Assembly: GCA_024734555.1 (NCBI GenBank)
Contig: JANPWX010000449.1
Location: 2,874,775-2,938,774 of the forward strand
Source of the DNA: Trochalopteron elliotii
Lineage: Eukaryota > Chordata > Aves > Passeriformes > Leiothrichidae
Reading direction: 5' to 3'
Length of the DNA: 64,000 nucleotides
The position numbers and the translations under genes were made by a program. The notes under the pieces were generated by a model. That model was not told the DNA's origin. It ran no database searches and saw only the letters and a list, made by a program, of their open reading frames with translations. Positions 13,901-26,400 of the stretch are shown one piece after another (position 1 is the stretch's first letter; every line of letters begins with the position of its first letter).

Positions 13901-14358
13901 AGTGTACCTAGGTCTATAATGCAAAGGGATAGCCGAAAAGATTCAGCTGTCAAAGTTTCAGATTTCATAAACACTGACTTTTTTAGTCACTGCTGTCAGT
14001 ATTCATGTGTTTTTCTTCTTTGTCCTGCCAAAACATGTTCCTGAAAGTTTTAGTTTTCTATTCTGGTTTTAGGCAAGATGCAAGAAATGGAAGTAAAGTA
14101 CCAGAAAACCTCCTGCATATTGGAGAGAAAATTACTGCATCTTTCATTACAATTGCTTTAGTTATTCATAAAAACGTTCCATAGTAGACCAGTGTGCATG
14201 TGTGTTGTATGCTTTGTGTAAAGAAAACATAATTACTTGCCTTACCAGAATGTTTCGGACATGCATTTTTCAGTCTTGCATGTTGGCAGAGTTACAGTGA
14301 CTCCACTTTCTACAAATGCTCTGTATTAAGAAGATATCTGTTATGTTTAACTTTGCAG

Positions 14359-14430
14359 ATCCAGAATGCTAATGATGTGCTAATAGCACCACTGGAGAAG
14401 TTTCGAAAAGAGCAAATAGGAGCAGCAAAA
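14359..14430 (+). CDS. ARHGAP42: ARHGAP42 BAR exon (probably exon 4)
   Basis: This 72-bp exon, phase 0 at both ends, encodes 24 residues beginning [11 protein letters not shown] and ending EQIGAAK. It belongs to the middle of the BAR domain, the helical bundle that dimerises and binds curved membranes. The acceptor is TTTGCAG and the donor is AAA|GTAAGT at 14431, both strong. Numbering as exon 4 is inferred from the GRAF1-type gene structure. Confidence 0.97.
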
Positions 14431-17400
14431 GTAAGTGGCTGGGGTTGTTTTTCATTTCATGTTTATTTGAGTTTATCAGTGTGTTTTGAAGGCTGAGCTG
14501 AAAACAGGCATTTTGTATTCAAACAGACTTGATGCCATCCTTCATTAATATGTTAGTAAATTTGCTTCAGAGGAGGAGACAATTTAGAAATGGAGCTTAA
14601 AGACTGATAATATGCATGGAACACAGCTCTTGCTACTGTTGCACATTCCTGCCATCTGGCATTGTGTTCATCTTCTGTTGTCTGCATTTACATTATGCTG
14701 TGTCTTGGGTTAACCCAGAACCACAGGGAGGATTCAAACAGCTGCTATGAGTCCCTCAAGTGAACATTGTATAAAGACAGCAGACAGTTTCAGCATGATC
14801 CCTGCCTCTGCTTTCCCTCTCCTCTTTACATGGCTGATGCAGTGCAGTGGTTCATGTTCTTTTTGCCAGAGTATTCATCTTAATATTCTCCAGGGAATTT
14901 TCCAAGGTGGAAGTGCTCCAGTTGGTAATTTTATCCGGTTCTTCAGTGTTAAGTGTTATGTCTGTGAGAGAGACAACGCAGGTTGTCAATACCAGGGTTC
15001 AGTAGTCAGCTCAGGAAATCAGATATATTGGGGAAAAATATGTTGTAATTAACTGTTAGTCTAGAAGAACTGTTTTCAGTCTGATCCTGATCCCATCTGG
15101 GTGGCTATGGGTGACTGCTTTGATCACAGTCTCTGGGCTATGCATGCAGGCTGTGGTAGTCAGTTAGAGGTTGTGGTTAGTAACAGCTCCTTCTGTCTGC
15201 ATAAATACACTAGTTCTGAAGCATCTTGCATCTTATATTAGTGCTCATAAAAATTTCTGGGAAACGTTCCATTTGTAAGGTTAAATGAGTACAAAAAAAA
15301 AGCTCCGATGTTGCAGGTGAGGTTGTACTTGTGCTGTACTCAAAGAAACTCAGAGAAAGAACAGAGCTGTTGGAAAGAGACACCAAAGGTTTATACTTCT
15401 TTTACTGCTATTGTGAATGTGTAGCAAACACATGAGACTGCTTCCGCACAGGAACTAAGTAGATATTTGTGAAAAATTTTTACTGTGAACTTAAGGTCAG
15501 ATTTCTCTGAAGTGGGTGTTCTGTACCCTTTCACTTGATATGTTTTTGTGTACAACAACATTCTTCTCTTGTCCCACCCCTATGCTGCTGTGAGATGCAG
15601 AGCTGGGAATTTATTTACTATGCTGCACAAATCAGAATTTAATCCCAGCACAAAATTATTTTTAGTTTTCAATAGGTTTTAGTAGTGTCATACAGTTCTT
15701 TGCAGTACTGTTTCATTTCGTATTCTCATAGTTTAAGGGATATCATTCTTCAGAGCACCCTGTTTGAAAGCTTAACCCACCACACTACTGTCTGTCTTGT
15801 TGCCTGACAGAGACAATCCATAGGTGGTTCACAGGACTTTCTGAAGAACTCTGTAAGACATTCAGGTTTTTGAGTATATGTTGACAGTTAATGTCAACGC
15901 ATACCTAATGATCTAATTGAAGATGACTCCTGTCTTTTTTGTATCATCAAGAATATTAAAGGCAGGGCACTACAGGACAGGTTGAGTCCTCTCTCTCTGT
16001 TTGGTATATCACAATAGCTGGTTTCTTTTCAATATCTCTTCCACGTAAAATACGGGCATCTGCTCCTCTTAGAGTTGTTGTTTTGACTTTTCTGTGGTCA
16101 CACTACACTGTACAGAATGAGTTCAGGAGGGAGCCTGGCTCAACTACCTCTTATTCCAGTGTCTAATGCACTTTATTATGCAGTGCTGTGTGTTTTGGAG
16201 AGTCCAGGATCCTTGGCTTGACACATGGATACCCTAAAGAGAGCTTTCCCAGGTCATTGTTTTATAAAATGTCAAACAAACATATTTTCTAGCACTGCAC
16301 ATGGAGTTCAACTGCCAAACTCAGAAATGGGAGATTCAGAACGCTGCCATAACCAAGTGTGATACATTTGCCTTTGAATTGATTTTTATCAGTGGAAGCA
16401 ATTACAGTTGGCCTTTAACTAAATGGTATCAATACAAACAAGTCAGAGCTTAATTATATTCAGTATTGTTTTTCTAGTAATTACAAAATAGCAACTTATG
16501 ATCTCAGAATAATGAGACCCATATGAAATAGAGTAGAAATTTGGGCTTTGTGAAACTCATTATTGGTAAAGTGGAGAACATGTTCAGATTGCTTCCCCCT
16601 ACTTTGGTTCACTGGGATCAGCCCTTGAGCTCTTATAAATATAGAATGAGTTGAGCTTGCTGATTATTTATCTGCAGTTAATGAAGGTTTGCACAAAGAT
16701 TTGGCTCTTTGAACTCCTTAGGGATGATCTGTGCTGATAGTCAAACAAAAGATATAGATGTTTTCTTGTTGTTTGGATTTTAGCAGCAAGTTTCATGGAA
16801 GACTGAGAATGTCACTTTTTGTTTGTGGTCTTTTGTAGACACATCAGTTGACTGGATCTCACCAGGTCCACACACAGCAGGTGTGAGCTGTTTTTTTCCC
16901 TGTAGTGTTAGTCTACAAAAGTGTGTAGTACAGTATTCGTATCAAATACAAACTTGCTTCTGTTTCTCTGCCATCCCTCTCCTGCCCAAAATCCCAAAAC
17001 ATTTCTGTGTATATGTTGCTCTCTGAAGAGAAACCACAGATGTCTCAGCTTCCATCTGTGAAGCTGGTGAATGTTGTGCCAGTTTTCAAGAAGCGCGAGA
17101 AGGAGGACGCTATAAACCACAGGCCTGTTAGACTGGCTCCAGTGCCTGGTAAAGTTATGGAGAAGATTATTCTGGGAGATATTGAAAAACACCTGAAAGA
17201 CAATGCAGTCATTGGTGACAGCCAGCATGGCTTCATGAGGGGAAAGTCCTGCTTGTCAAACCTGATTTCCTTTAATGACAAGCTAACATACCTGACTGAT
17301 CAAGGGAAGCAAGCTGATGTAATATTTCCATGGTGTCACAGGATCCTTCTGGACAAAATGTCCAGCATTCAGCTGAACAAACACGTCGTGCTGTGGGTGA

Positions 17401-20400
17401 GAATAGGCTCATGGGTCAGGCACAAAGGGTTTTAATGAGTGGGGTGGCATCAGACTGGTGACTGTCACTAGTGGGGTTCCACAGGGCTCCATCCTCTGCC
17501 CTGTGCTCTTCAACATCTTCATAAATTACTTGGACACAGGACACTTGAAGGGATACAAAGCAAGTTTGCAGAAGGTGAAAAACTGGGAGGAGCTGTTGAC
17601 TCTCTCAAAGGCAGGGAGGCCCTGCAGAGAGACCTTGACAGATTAGAGGACTGTGCAGTCACCAGCCAGATGAAATTCAACAAGGAAAAGTGCTGGATTC
17701 TGCACTTGGGATGGTTCAACCGTGGATGTACAGACAGACTGGGGAATGAGGTGCTGCAGAGCAGTGCTGCACAAAGGGACCTGGGGATCCTGGTCTGTGG
17801 CAAATTGAACATGAGCCAGCAGTGCCCTGGCAGCCAGGAGGGCCAACCCTGTCCTGGTGGCATGAGGCACAGCATGGCCAGCCGGGCAAGGGAGGGGATT
17901 GTCCCCTCTGCTCTGAGCTGGGGCAGCCTCACCTCCAGTGCTGGGGGCAGTTCTGGGTGCCACGATATAAGACAGGAAGCTATTAGAGAGTGTTTAAAGG
18001 AGGGCTATGAAGGTGGTTGTGATGGTTTGAAAGCAAAACTAGTGAGAGGCTCCAAGTCAGAAATACAATTTAATAGGAAAAGAAAAAAAAAGGAAATAAA
18101 ATAAATGCAATAATACAAAAGACCCCTGACAGAGTCAGAATACAACCTGAGCAAGATGATGGAAGCAGCAATCCCGTAGAAAGGTCTGGTAGCTCTGATG
18201 CTCTGTAGATCCAGTGGGTAAGGTACCCCATATTGTCCCAGATCCCAGATTATATGCAGGTGAGAATGCTTGGCTCCTCCCCCTGGGTGGAGCATCTCAC
18301 AATGGGATAATGAGTCATACAGGGGGGTCCTTGATGGCCCATTAACGGGAGATAACTCCTGGTGGGAGTTATCTGTAAGTCATCAGCAGGCCATTAACAG
18401 AAAACACGTTATCAAAAGACCCATTAGTAGAGGACACCTTAACAAAAGACACCCTAACAGAAAGAGGGAGGGGAGAGTCTGGAAGAATACTGCTTCTGCA
18501 ATTGGTTTCAACAGTTCATGAAGATGGTGGTAGAATACTCCGTGCACGTTCTACACCACAACCCAGGACAGTGGTGAAGGATCTGGAGAGGAAGCCATAC
18601 AAGGAGACACTGAGATCACTTGCTCTGTTCAGACTGGAGAAGAGGAAACAGGGAAGACTTCATCACAGTCTGCAGCTTCCTCATGAGGAGAAGCAGAGGG
18701 GCAGGCACTGATCTCTTTACTGTAGTCACCAGTGACAGGGCCCGAGGGAATGGTCTGAAGCTTAGTCAGGGGAAGTTTAGGTTGGATATTTAAAAAAGGT
18801 TTCACTAGAGAGTGTTTGGGCACTGGAAGAGGCTCCCCAGGGCAGTGGTCCCAGCACCAGCCTGACAGAGTTCAAGAAGTGTTTGGACAACACTCTTGGG
18901 CACATGGTGTGTCTCTTGGGGATGGTGCTGTGCAGGGCCAGGAGTTGGACTTGAGCATCCTTTTGGGTCCCTTCTAGCTCAGCATATTCTGTGATTTTGT
19001 GATTCTGTGGATGGTGCAAACTTCCACAGGATAGCTGATAGTAATGTCACATTTCTAGAGCTGTCACTTTGCAATTAATTTGCATCATAATATCTTATGA
19101 ACAAACATTTAAAGAGATTGGGTATAGAAGCGTGAGATTGGTATGCCTTTAGCATTCCCAGTGTTGGCAGTAGAGATCCGAGCAGCTGTTGAGTGTTGGA
19201 CTCTGTCTTCTAATTGGATTTTGACATTATAAATTTGAAGTACTCTGATAAGCTGTATTTCCAAATTTTGTGGGAAAAGAAAATTATTAGATAGTTGTGT
19301 TACCAGTATAAAAAAGAGGAAATTATATTAGGTACTACTGTCAGATTTTGCTGGGGGGAAGATTATGTGAGAGAGCACTTAAAAGTGATTTCTGGGCTTT
19401 TTTCCTTTCTTTTACAAAACACAGATAAAATCCAGTTGCAGATAAACACAAGCAGACCCAACTCTCCCAAGGGAAGAAAAGGGGAAAAATATTATAAGTT
19501 ATGAGAATCATCATTTTATTTTAGTAATAAATAAGTTCACAAGATTTTTTGCTACCATGATGAATATCCTATAAATGTTTTTAATATAGAGAATGAGAAT
19601 ATTTTTTTTTTCTTCAAAACTATAATGAGTCTAGGCAAAAATATTGTCATGGAAATCAAAAAGAATATGGAGGATAAAATATATCCTGTTGATGTTACAA
19701 AGCTATATTTTAAATACAAGGACAGTATAAACTCAGAGTGCAAAGTTCAAGTGTTTTTGGAACATCACAAGAATAAGATTAAAGACCAATTCTTCACATG
19801 CACTTCAAAAACCTGAAGGTACCCAATAAATTTGAGAAACATTCCTCAAAAAACATTAGTGTTTGTAATCTAACCAGCAATATACAAATCTACATCACTT
19901 GCTCTTCTTGATTTATACTACTTACTCTTCTGTTTTTATTGCACATATTTCAGTTATTCCTTTTCTGTACACACTCAGTTTAAATAAAGCTGAGTTCTCT
20001 CCAGAGACTACACAAACCCAGCTTTGCATTGGACAGCCTGTTGATTTACTCCTTCTGAGTTAAAAAAAATGACCTCTCCAATTATTGTAGCAAGGAGAGC
20101 AGAAGCCGGGTGAGGTAACTGGGAAAGGATTCCAGGCACGGAGGCTTTTGCCTTATTTGGTCAATGTGGTTTGCGAGGCCCCAGCTGGTAACTCTGGTGA
20201 GCTCATTGTGTGATGTGTTATGGACAATAAAGCCAAACCTTCCCCTTTCTTTTTATCCATTGAGTACAGTATTTAGCAATATTTGTTCCAATATTCATTG
20301 ACCTTTAATACAACTTAAATCAGATCAAAGACAACAGAAGCAATTTTGGTTTTGATACTTAAAAGGAGAGTTTTGTTTCCTCCTTACAATTGCATCTGTT

Positions 20401-23400
20401 TGTTTCATAAAATGATTTATTTTGGCCAGGAGGATTAGTTTTTTATCATTATTTAATTTCATTCATTTATTCAAAGCTGTGAATTCCTTTCTCCTTGGGA
20501 AACAAATCCATATTCATTGCTGGAATTAATTTTCCTGCCTCTTTGCTCACATCTATGTTCACATGTAGGCATGCAGGAGAATTAAACATTCTCTCTATGT
20601 TTAATTTGGATTGTCTGGAAATTGAGGAGCATGAAACAAACAAAACCCCCCATTTTTTAAGCTCTGTCAGAAAGCTGTCAAAGCAGAGTTTCAGATAGGT
20701 ATCTAAGATGGTTAAAAATACCAGAATACCCATTTGGTGAACCAGTTTCCTTGGTGTCTGAGATCAAATCGTAGCACTTGTTGTCCTTTAACTGATAAAA
20801 ATGAGTGAGCTGGCAGGAGGTAGGTATGGCAGGAGGTGTTTCATTTCAAGTGGCATCTGTCACTCAAGATTTGGTATTTGCATCCTCTAGATTTGGTGTG
20901 TTTTAATGTCAGCCCAAACCATGGGGGAATGGGACCAGGAAAAGGAAGAACAGAGAGTGGGCAGGCAAGGAGAATTATTGATGGCCAAATGTTATGAGTT
21001 AAAATGCAACAGTTTCTCAAAAATGGTTAGTACTAGTTACCTGATATCTTTTTTGATAACTTATTCTGTAGGCAAGGAAATGCAGGGGATGAAACCTCTT
21101 TCTATTTCAGCCAGGCTCTTATAACTCTCTGTGTGAGTCATTGTGATGTAGTTTAGATGGGGCTTAGTATGAGAAACCCAGTCTGTCAGAGGAACTAGCT
21201 CATGGGAAAAGAGCAATGAGTTTTGTTTATAGGAGAGACCATCTGGTTAGAGAGAAGTCACCACTTAGAAGATCCCGTGGGGCAATTTGAGATCTGTTGT
21301 TTTGTTTTTGGTAATGACCAGGTAAAAAAACATCTGGTGATATTGCCATAGGTTGCTGAGATAGTGGAGGAGGACTGGAGGATTGGGAATAAAGTGTAAG
21401 ATGCAATAACTGACATTGAGGAACTGAGGCTACTCAATGATCATGAGATGGCGGTATGCCAAAAATTTGCTGCGCTGATAAATAACTCATTGTAATCTTT
21501 TTAGGTATTATAGGTTAATAGACATCTGTCTCTGGTAGAGAAGTACTAATTCTCTTTAGCTTTTCTTTTACATAAATCCTCAAGTTTTGGTTAAAGTTTC
21601 TGAACTGTGAAAGTTGTCAATTGCACTTACAAATACATTTCATTCCAAGGTTTTGGTCGTAGAACACTTTTATTTGAGAAATAATCCCATATATGCTGTC
21701 TAATCTGATATTTTACTTAAACTGGTATTAACAAGTGCAAGAACTCTGAAATCAGAGCTTGCATTTAATGAAAATGTGTAGTACAAAATTATTTTTAAAA
21801 TAGATCAGGTGTATTTCCCTTCTTTATTCAAATAAATGTAGGGAAATATCAAGCAGTGAAAGACCTTTTTTGCCACAAAAAAAAAAAAATTGTAATGCCT
21901 ATATGATTAACCATTGCTTCTTCTACACTTGCATATGTGAAATATTTGGGAAATTTCAAAAACAGTAGTGAAGAGCCCAGTATGCATACATTTCATCTAA
22001 GAAAGTCTCACTTTATCCTGTGCAGAGCCAAACTATTAAACTGGGAGATAATGCTGGCTGAGCACCTGGACCTAGAGTTTTTTTGAAGAGACCAGTCCTC
22101 TTGGGACAGCTCTTGCTGTTATGCAAATGAAGGAGAATTATTTTCTCATTGCAGATTGTTTCAGTTCAATTACTGTTTCATTCAAAGTTGATAAGCTTTT
22201 AGGAAGTTAACAGAAAAAACAGCAAAAAAGGACAATAATCCTAAAAGCTTGATTCACTTTTAATGTATTATTTTAAAAAATGAGAATGAAAGCTCAAATC
22301 TTATAAGCAAGAGATTGTGGATACAGTGATTAAAAACTGATGGTTCAGTCTGTTAACTAGAAGTGTTTGTGAGGAAAACAGTTAATGCCATGTGCATAAT
22401 CAGTTTTAATAAATTCTGTTAAATGCAGTCTCTCTGTTATAAGTGAGTGTGATTAACTGGCTCACTGACTAAAACTGGTTTCTGAAGCTGTTTTTTCTGC
22501 AGTTTAATAAGATTCTAATTTGCATCATAAAGAAAACAGATATAAATTAAGGATAAATAAATTAGTCTCCTGTAGTAAATTGGAAAATTTACTATTCTGC
22601 CATAACATTTAAGAATTAAGGCTTAGAATAAATGTGTTAATTGGTGGGAATGTTTAAGTGAGCATGCAGTGTACCTTTCTTGGCAAAAAAAAAAATTTAA
22701 AAAATCTACAGCTAGTAAAACCAAAAAAACGTACATAGTATTGTCCTTTTCACTGGAAAAGGACAAAAGAACATAAAAATGCAGGAAAACTTGGAAATCT
22801 AATGAGATTAAGGCTTTTTACTTGCTAATTTGCTGCAGCCTGTTGTAGTGTGTGTCATGGGAAGGACTCAGAAGGTTACATCCTGACCCTGCACAGCTGC
22901 TAGAGTCCTACTGGACTCCTGGGCTGTGATCAAAAATATGAACAAAGACATGGACCTTCAGCCTTAATTTCCAGGTCACAGGGGTACTAACCTTCTTAGT
23001 GAGTGTTTGAGGGCATGGAGGATTTAGCAAATAGAGTGCCGTAGCTCTACTCACCTGTTACGTTCTTTCTAGCCTTGCTCTTGACCACAGCGTGGACAGG
23101 ATCATGTTCCAGACCTGAAAATCAGGTCCCAAGGTTGTTGAAGAAACTTTAAAAGTCTCAAGAAGAACTTAAGAGAAATATAGGAAGTGGCCAATTGCCC
23201 AGGCACAGAGCAGGACAGGACTAAAAGAAGCAGAGAGTTTGGTATTCTGCTCCCTGCACAAGGTGTCAATCTTCTTTCATCAGCTCAAAGGCACCTAAGT
23301 CCTCTGCTCTTCCTCCCCTTGCTCAAAATTAGACTCCATCTTGAGTTTTAGCATCCTTTATCAAACCAAATTCATTATGTTTTGACAAAGGCAGCTGCAT

Positions 23401-26400
23401 TCTCTTACCCTACAGGGATTACTTCAGAATTGTGCTTGTGGGTGTTGTATAGTGCCACAGCTGTACTGAACACTTAATGCTCAAGTCATGAGGTTTTATA
23501 CATGGATATGAATTAATCTGTTAATCTTATTCTCTTACATGTTGGGGTTTTCTTTAGCAATTTGGGGGAAAAATTGAGATCTCATTCTGCATTGCTTCCC
23601 TTTGTTTTGTGCTGCAGCTAACAGCATGAAAATAGTTACGGTTATAGTTACAGTTTGGGCATTGTTTGGATATTTCTCAGATGATGTGCGATCTGTGGGT
23701 CTTTATTCCATACATATGGTAGAGTTGCCTTTTCCATTCTAAATAGAAAATCATTTGATCAGCTGATCACCATAGGTTTCCCTTCCTCCAGTATCTTGTT
23801 CTATCTGTGCAGCAGATTCTGCAGGGGCCTGGCAATATACGAATTTAAGTCTCCTATCAATATACCAACTTTGCTTTTGGTAAACCAAGCTCTGGAATAG
23901 CTCTATTCCCAAGGGAAGTGGGTGATAGTATCTGGGAAGTATCCTTTCAGTACTGTAACAAAAATGGACATCATTGCCTGAAACTTTATTGTGTCTTGGT
24001 AGATATGGGAGGATCAAGAAATCCAAATAAAGCAGTTTTGTTATTTCGGGACCTTGACAGGTTATAGTGGCTACCACAGAACCATTTGTTCCTGTGGAGT
24101 TTGCCAAGAAGGGATGGTCTCAGATTCTTGTCTTGATGAGAAGATTAAACACTCACCCCCAAGAAGTAATCTCAGAGCACCGGGTGAGCTTAACAGCGCC
24201 ACTGGGGAGGCATAACTTTTCACCCCAGAGTGACAGTTTATGTTCTTTTATCAGTGTTGTAAAAGGGACTCTGAAAATAGATGCTTTCAAAACAAAACAA
24301 AGCAAAATCACTTCTGACATTGACCTCAGACTGTTTCCTTTTTTTCTTTTGCTCCCCCAAAATATCTGTAAACAGCAGAGTTTCCAGTTGTGTGTATTAA
24401 TCTAAAAAATTTCGCATAACACGCCTCAAGTTCTTCCTCAGGTCAGCATTGCAGTCCTGTTGCAATGACGTCGGAAGTGCCCTGGGACCATGAGTGGTGC
24501 TGAATGTGCTGCTGGCACACTGAGATCAGTGATGCTGGCTGAGTGGCAGAGATGGGAAATTCCCAACAAGTGTTTAAAAAAAGAGATTACTAGTTAAGAA
24601 AGAGATATTTTTATCTGCAGCTTTTAAAATAAAGCAGCAAGTGTGTGAAGTTTTAAGCTTGTCGGTTGGAATTGCTTTATTTGAATGACATATTCTTTGC
24701 AGCTTTTTTCTTTATCTTTGCTCTAAGTGCACAAAGCAAAGATGTTGCTAACTGTGCAGATGAAATGGCCTCTTCATGAGTTCCTAAAGAGCGTGGCTAA
24801 CTTTCTTTTTGAAATTATTTAAAGTCACAAGGTTCTGTACAGGAACAAAACTCTTCCTGTTATGATAAAATACTTTAAACTTCAGAAGGCTATCCTAAAC
24901 CTGATGTGGAGAAAAGTACGTCAGTTTGTGCTGTTCTAGGGTGCTTCTCCATATGATTTAAGCAGTAACTTGATAATATCCCAAGTAAGCTATTCCAGCA
25001 AAAATACTTCATATTTAATAGACAGTAAAGCAATAAAACTAGATTACGTGTGTAGACTTACCATTCCTGCTGTTTGGGCAGGGATTTAGCAGATTCCTAG
25101 ACACAGAGCAGCTACTCCTGGAATCAGCAAATGCCAAATAAACTCGAGACAGCTCTGCAGTTGAATAACAGGGAGTCTAATATGTCCTGCTTTGTGACTG
25201 GTACAGGTTTGCATGTCTTTTCACAGCAATGCTGGGAACTTCTAGTATTTTTGTTTCCATTTCAAGAGGGATTTTTTTGGAGAAAAACAAATTACATACT
25301 ACAATCACATTTTCTCATTTAATAGTATCTGCTTTTTAATTTAAAAACATCTGATGGAGTTACATAGGGAATTATTAGGAAATGGCTGTAGGATTCTCCT
25401 CTTCCAGGATACATTTTTGAAAGTACCTGATACTTGGATCTCTAAAAGCATTACAGAAGAAAAATAAAATTTTCTTCAGAAGTTTATGAACCTGAAAGTA
25501 AATTATCTCTTGCAAGGTTATTCAGTATTTTACACAGATGTGAACTCCAGTTAAACTTAAATTAGTTTTGGGTTGTTTCAAGTATATTTCAGTTTTATGT
25601 ATTCCTTACCTGATTTTAATTGAGGTTATTTTTTAAACTGCCAGTTTCTAATATCGGTCTTCATAGCTTTAATGCTGCTAAGCAGTCTTGTATTCCCTGT
25701 TTATTGCCTTGTTATACATCATAGTTACAATATGTTCTTTCTATTATAATTATTTGTGTCTTACACTGTATTGTTTTCTGGATCATCATGGTTTGCATAT
25801 GGTTGTTCTTTTTTAGTAAAGAATTGGTTTTAAGATTTATAGTTATTTGGACATTTAATTTTCTACATGATGCATTCTGCTTCAATTTGGAAGTGTTTTC
25901 ACTAGCAGTTATGAGGAACATAAGACATAATTTATGACTGTATTAACCCTATTTTATGTCGATCAACAAGGATTTCTTTATGAGGTATGGTACAAATTTG
26001 CTTCACTTCATACTATTTGCTAACAATATATAAACCATGTCCTTTAACCTTTCTGGCTTTCTTCTGGATTTGGGGAAACCCTATAGCCTAACAATACCTT
26101 AAATTCTGTTTTGGAGGAAAAAGAGGAGGGAAGGATTCTTATATTACCTTTTCACTTTTTCTTTGGGGAAAAAAGCTTGTGACTTCTTTTAACCTTATCT
26201 TGAACCCTTGGCATTCACATAACGAATCAAAATTTCTTCCAAAAAGAAATTCTTCCCATCCAGAGATCTATCAAAACGCACCCTGTGGTCTCAGTTGCCA
26301 ATGGTAATTTCAATATTATTAAAATCAACCAAAATCTAGTAACTCACCAACTACTTCCATGAGAATGCTCAAGAAAACCTTGAGTAACATAAAATGGAAG

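Larger units (their letters stand above)
1..14358 (+). other. ARHGAP42: ARHGAP42 intron (5' part outside window)
   Basis: This is AT-rich intronic DNA ending in the acceptor TTTGCAG at 14352-14358. I found no exon in it; in particular nothing encoding the preceding BAR segment, which must lie further left. By analogy with GRAF genes this is probably the intron before exon 4. From 1 to about 7860 I recognise no mobile element. From 7865 onward there are two CR1 fragments and one SINE. Open frames here are short and resemble no protein I know. Confidence 0.85.

Noticed and set aside
17007..18104. Several open frames that look like an intact reverse transcriptase
   Set aside because: They are one CR1 RT broken by frameshifts, with the catalytic region deleted and an LTR inserted.
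23751..24107. 118-codon minus-strand frame
   Set aside because: No similarity to any family I know and not accompanied by gene-like signals.
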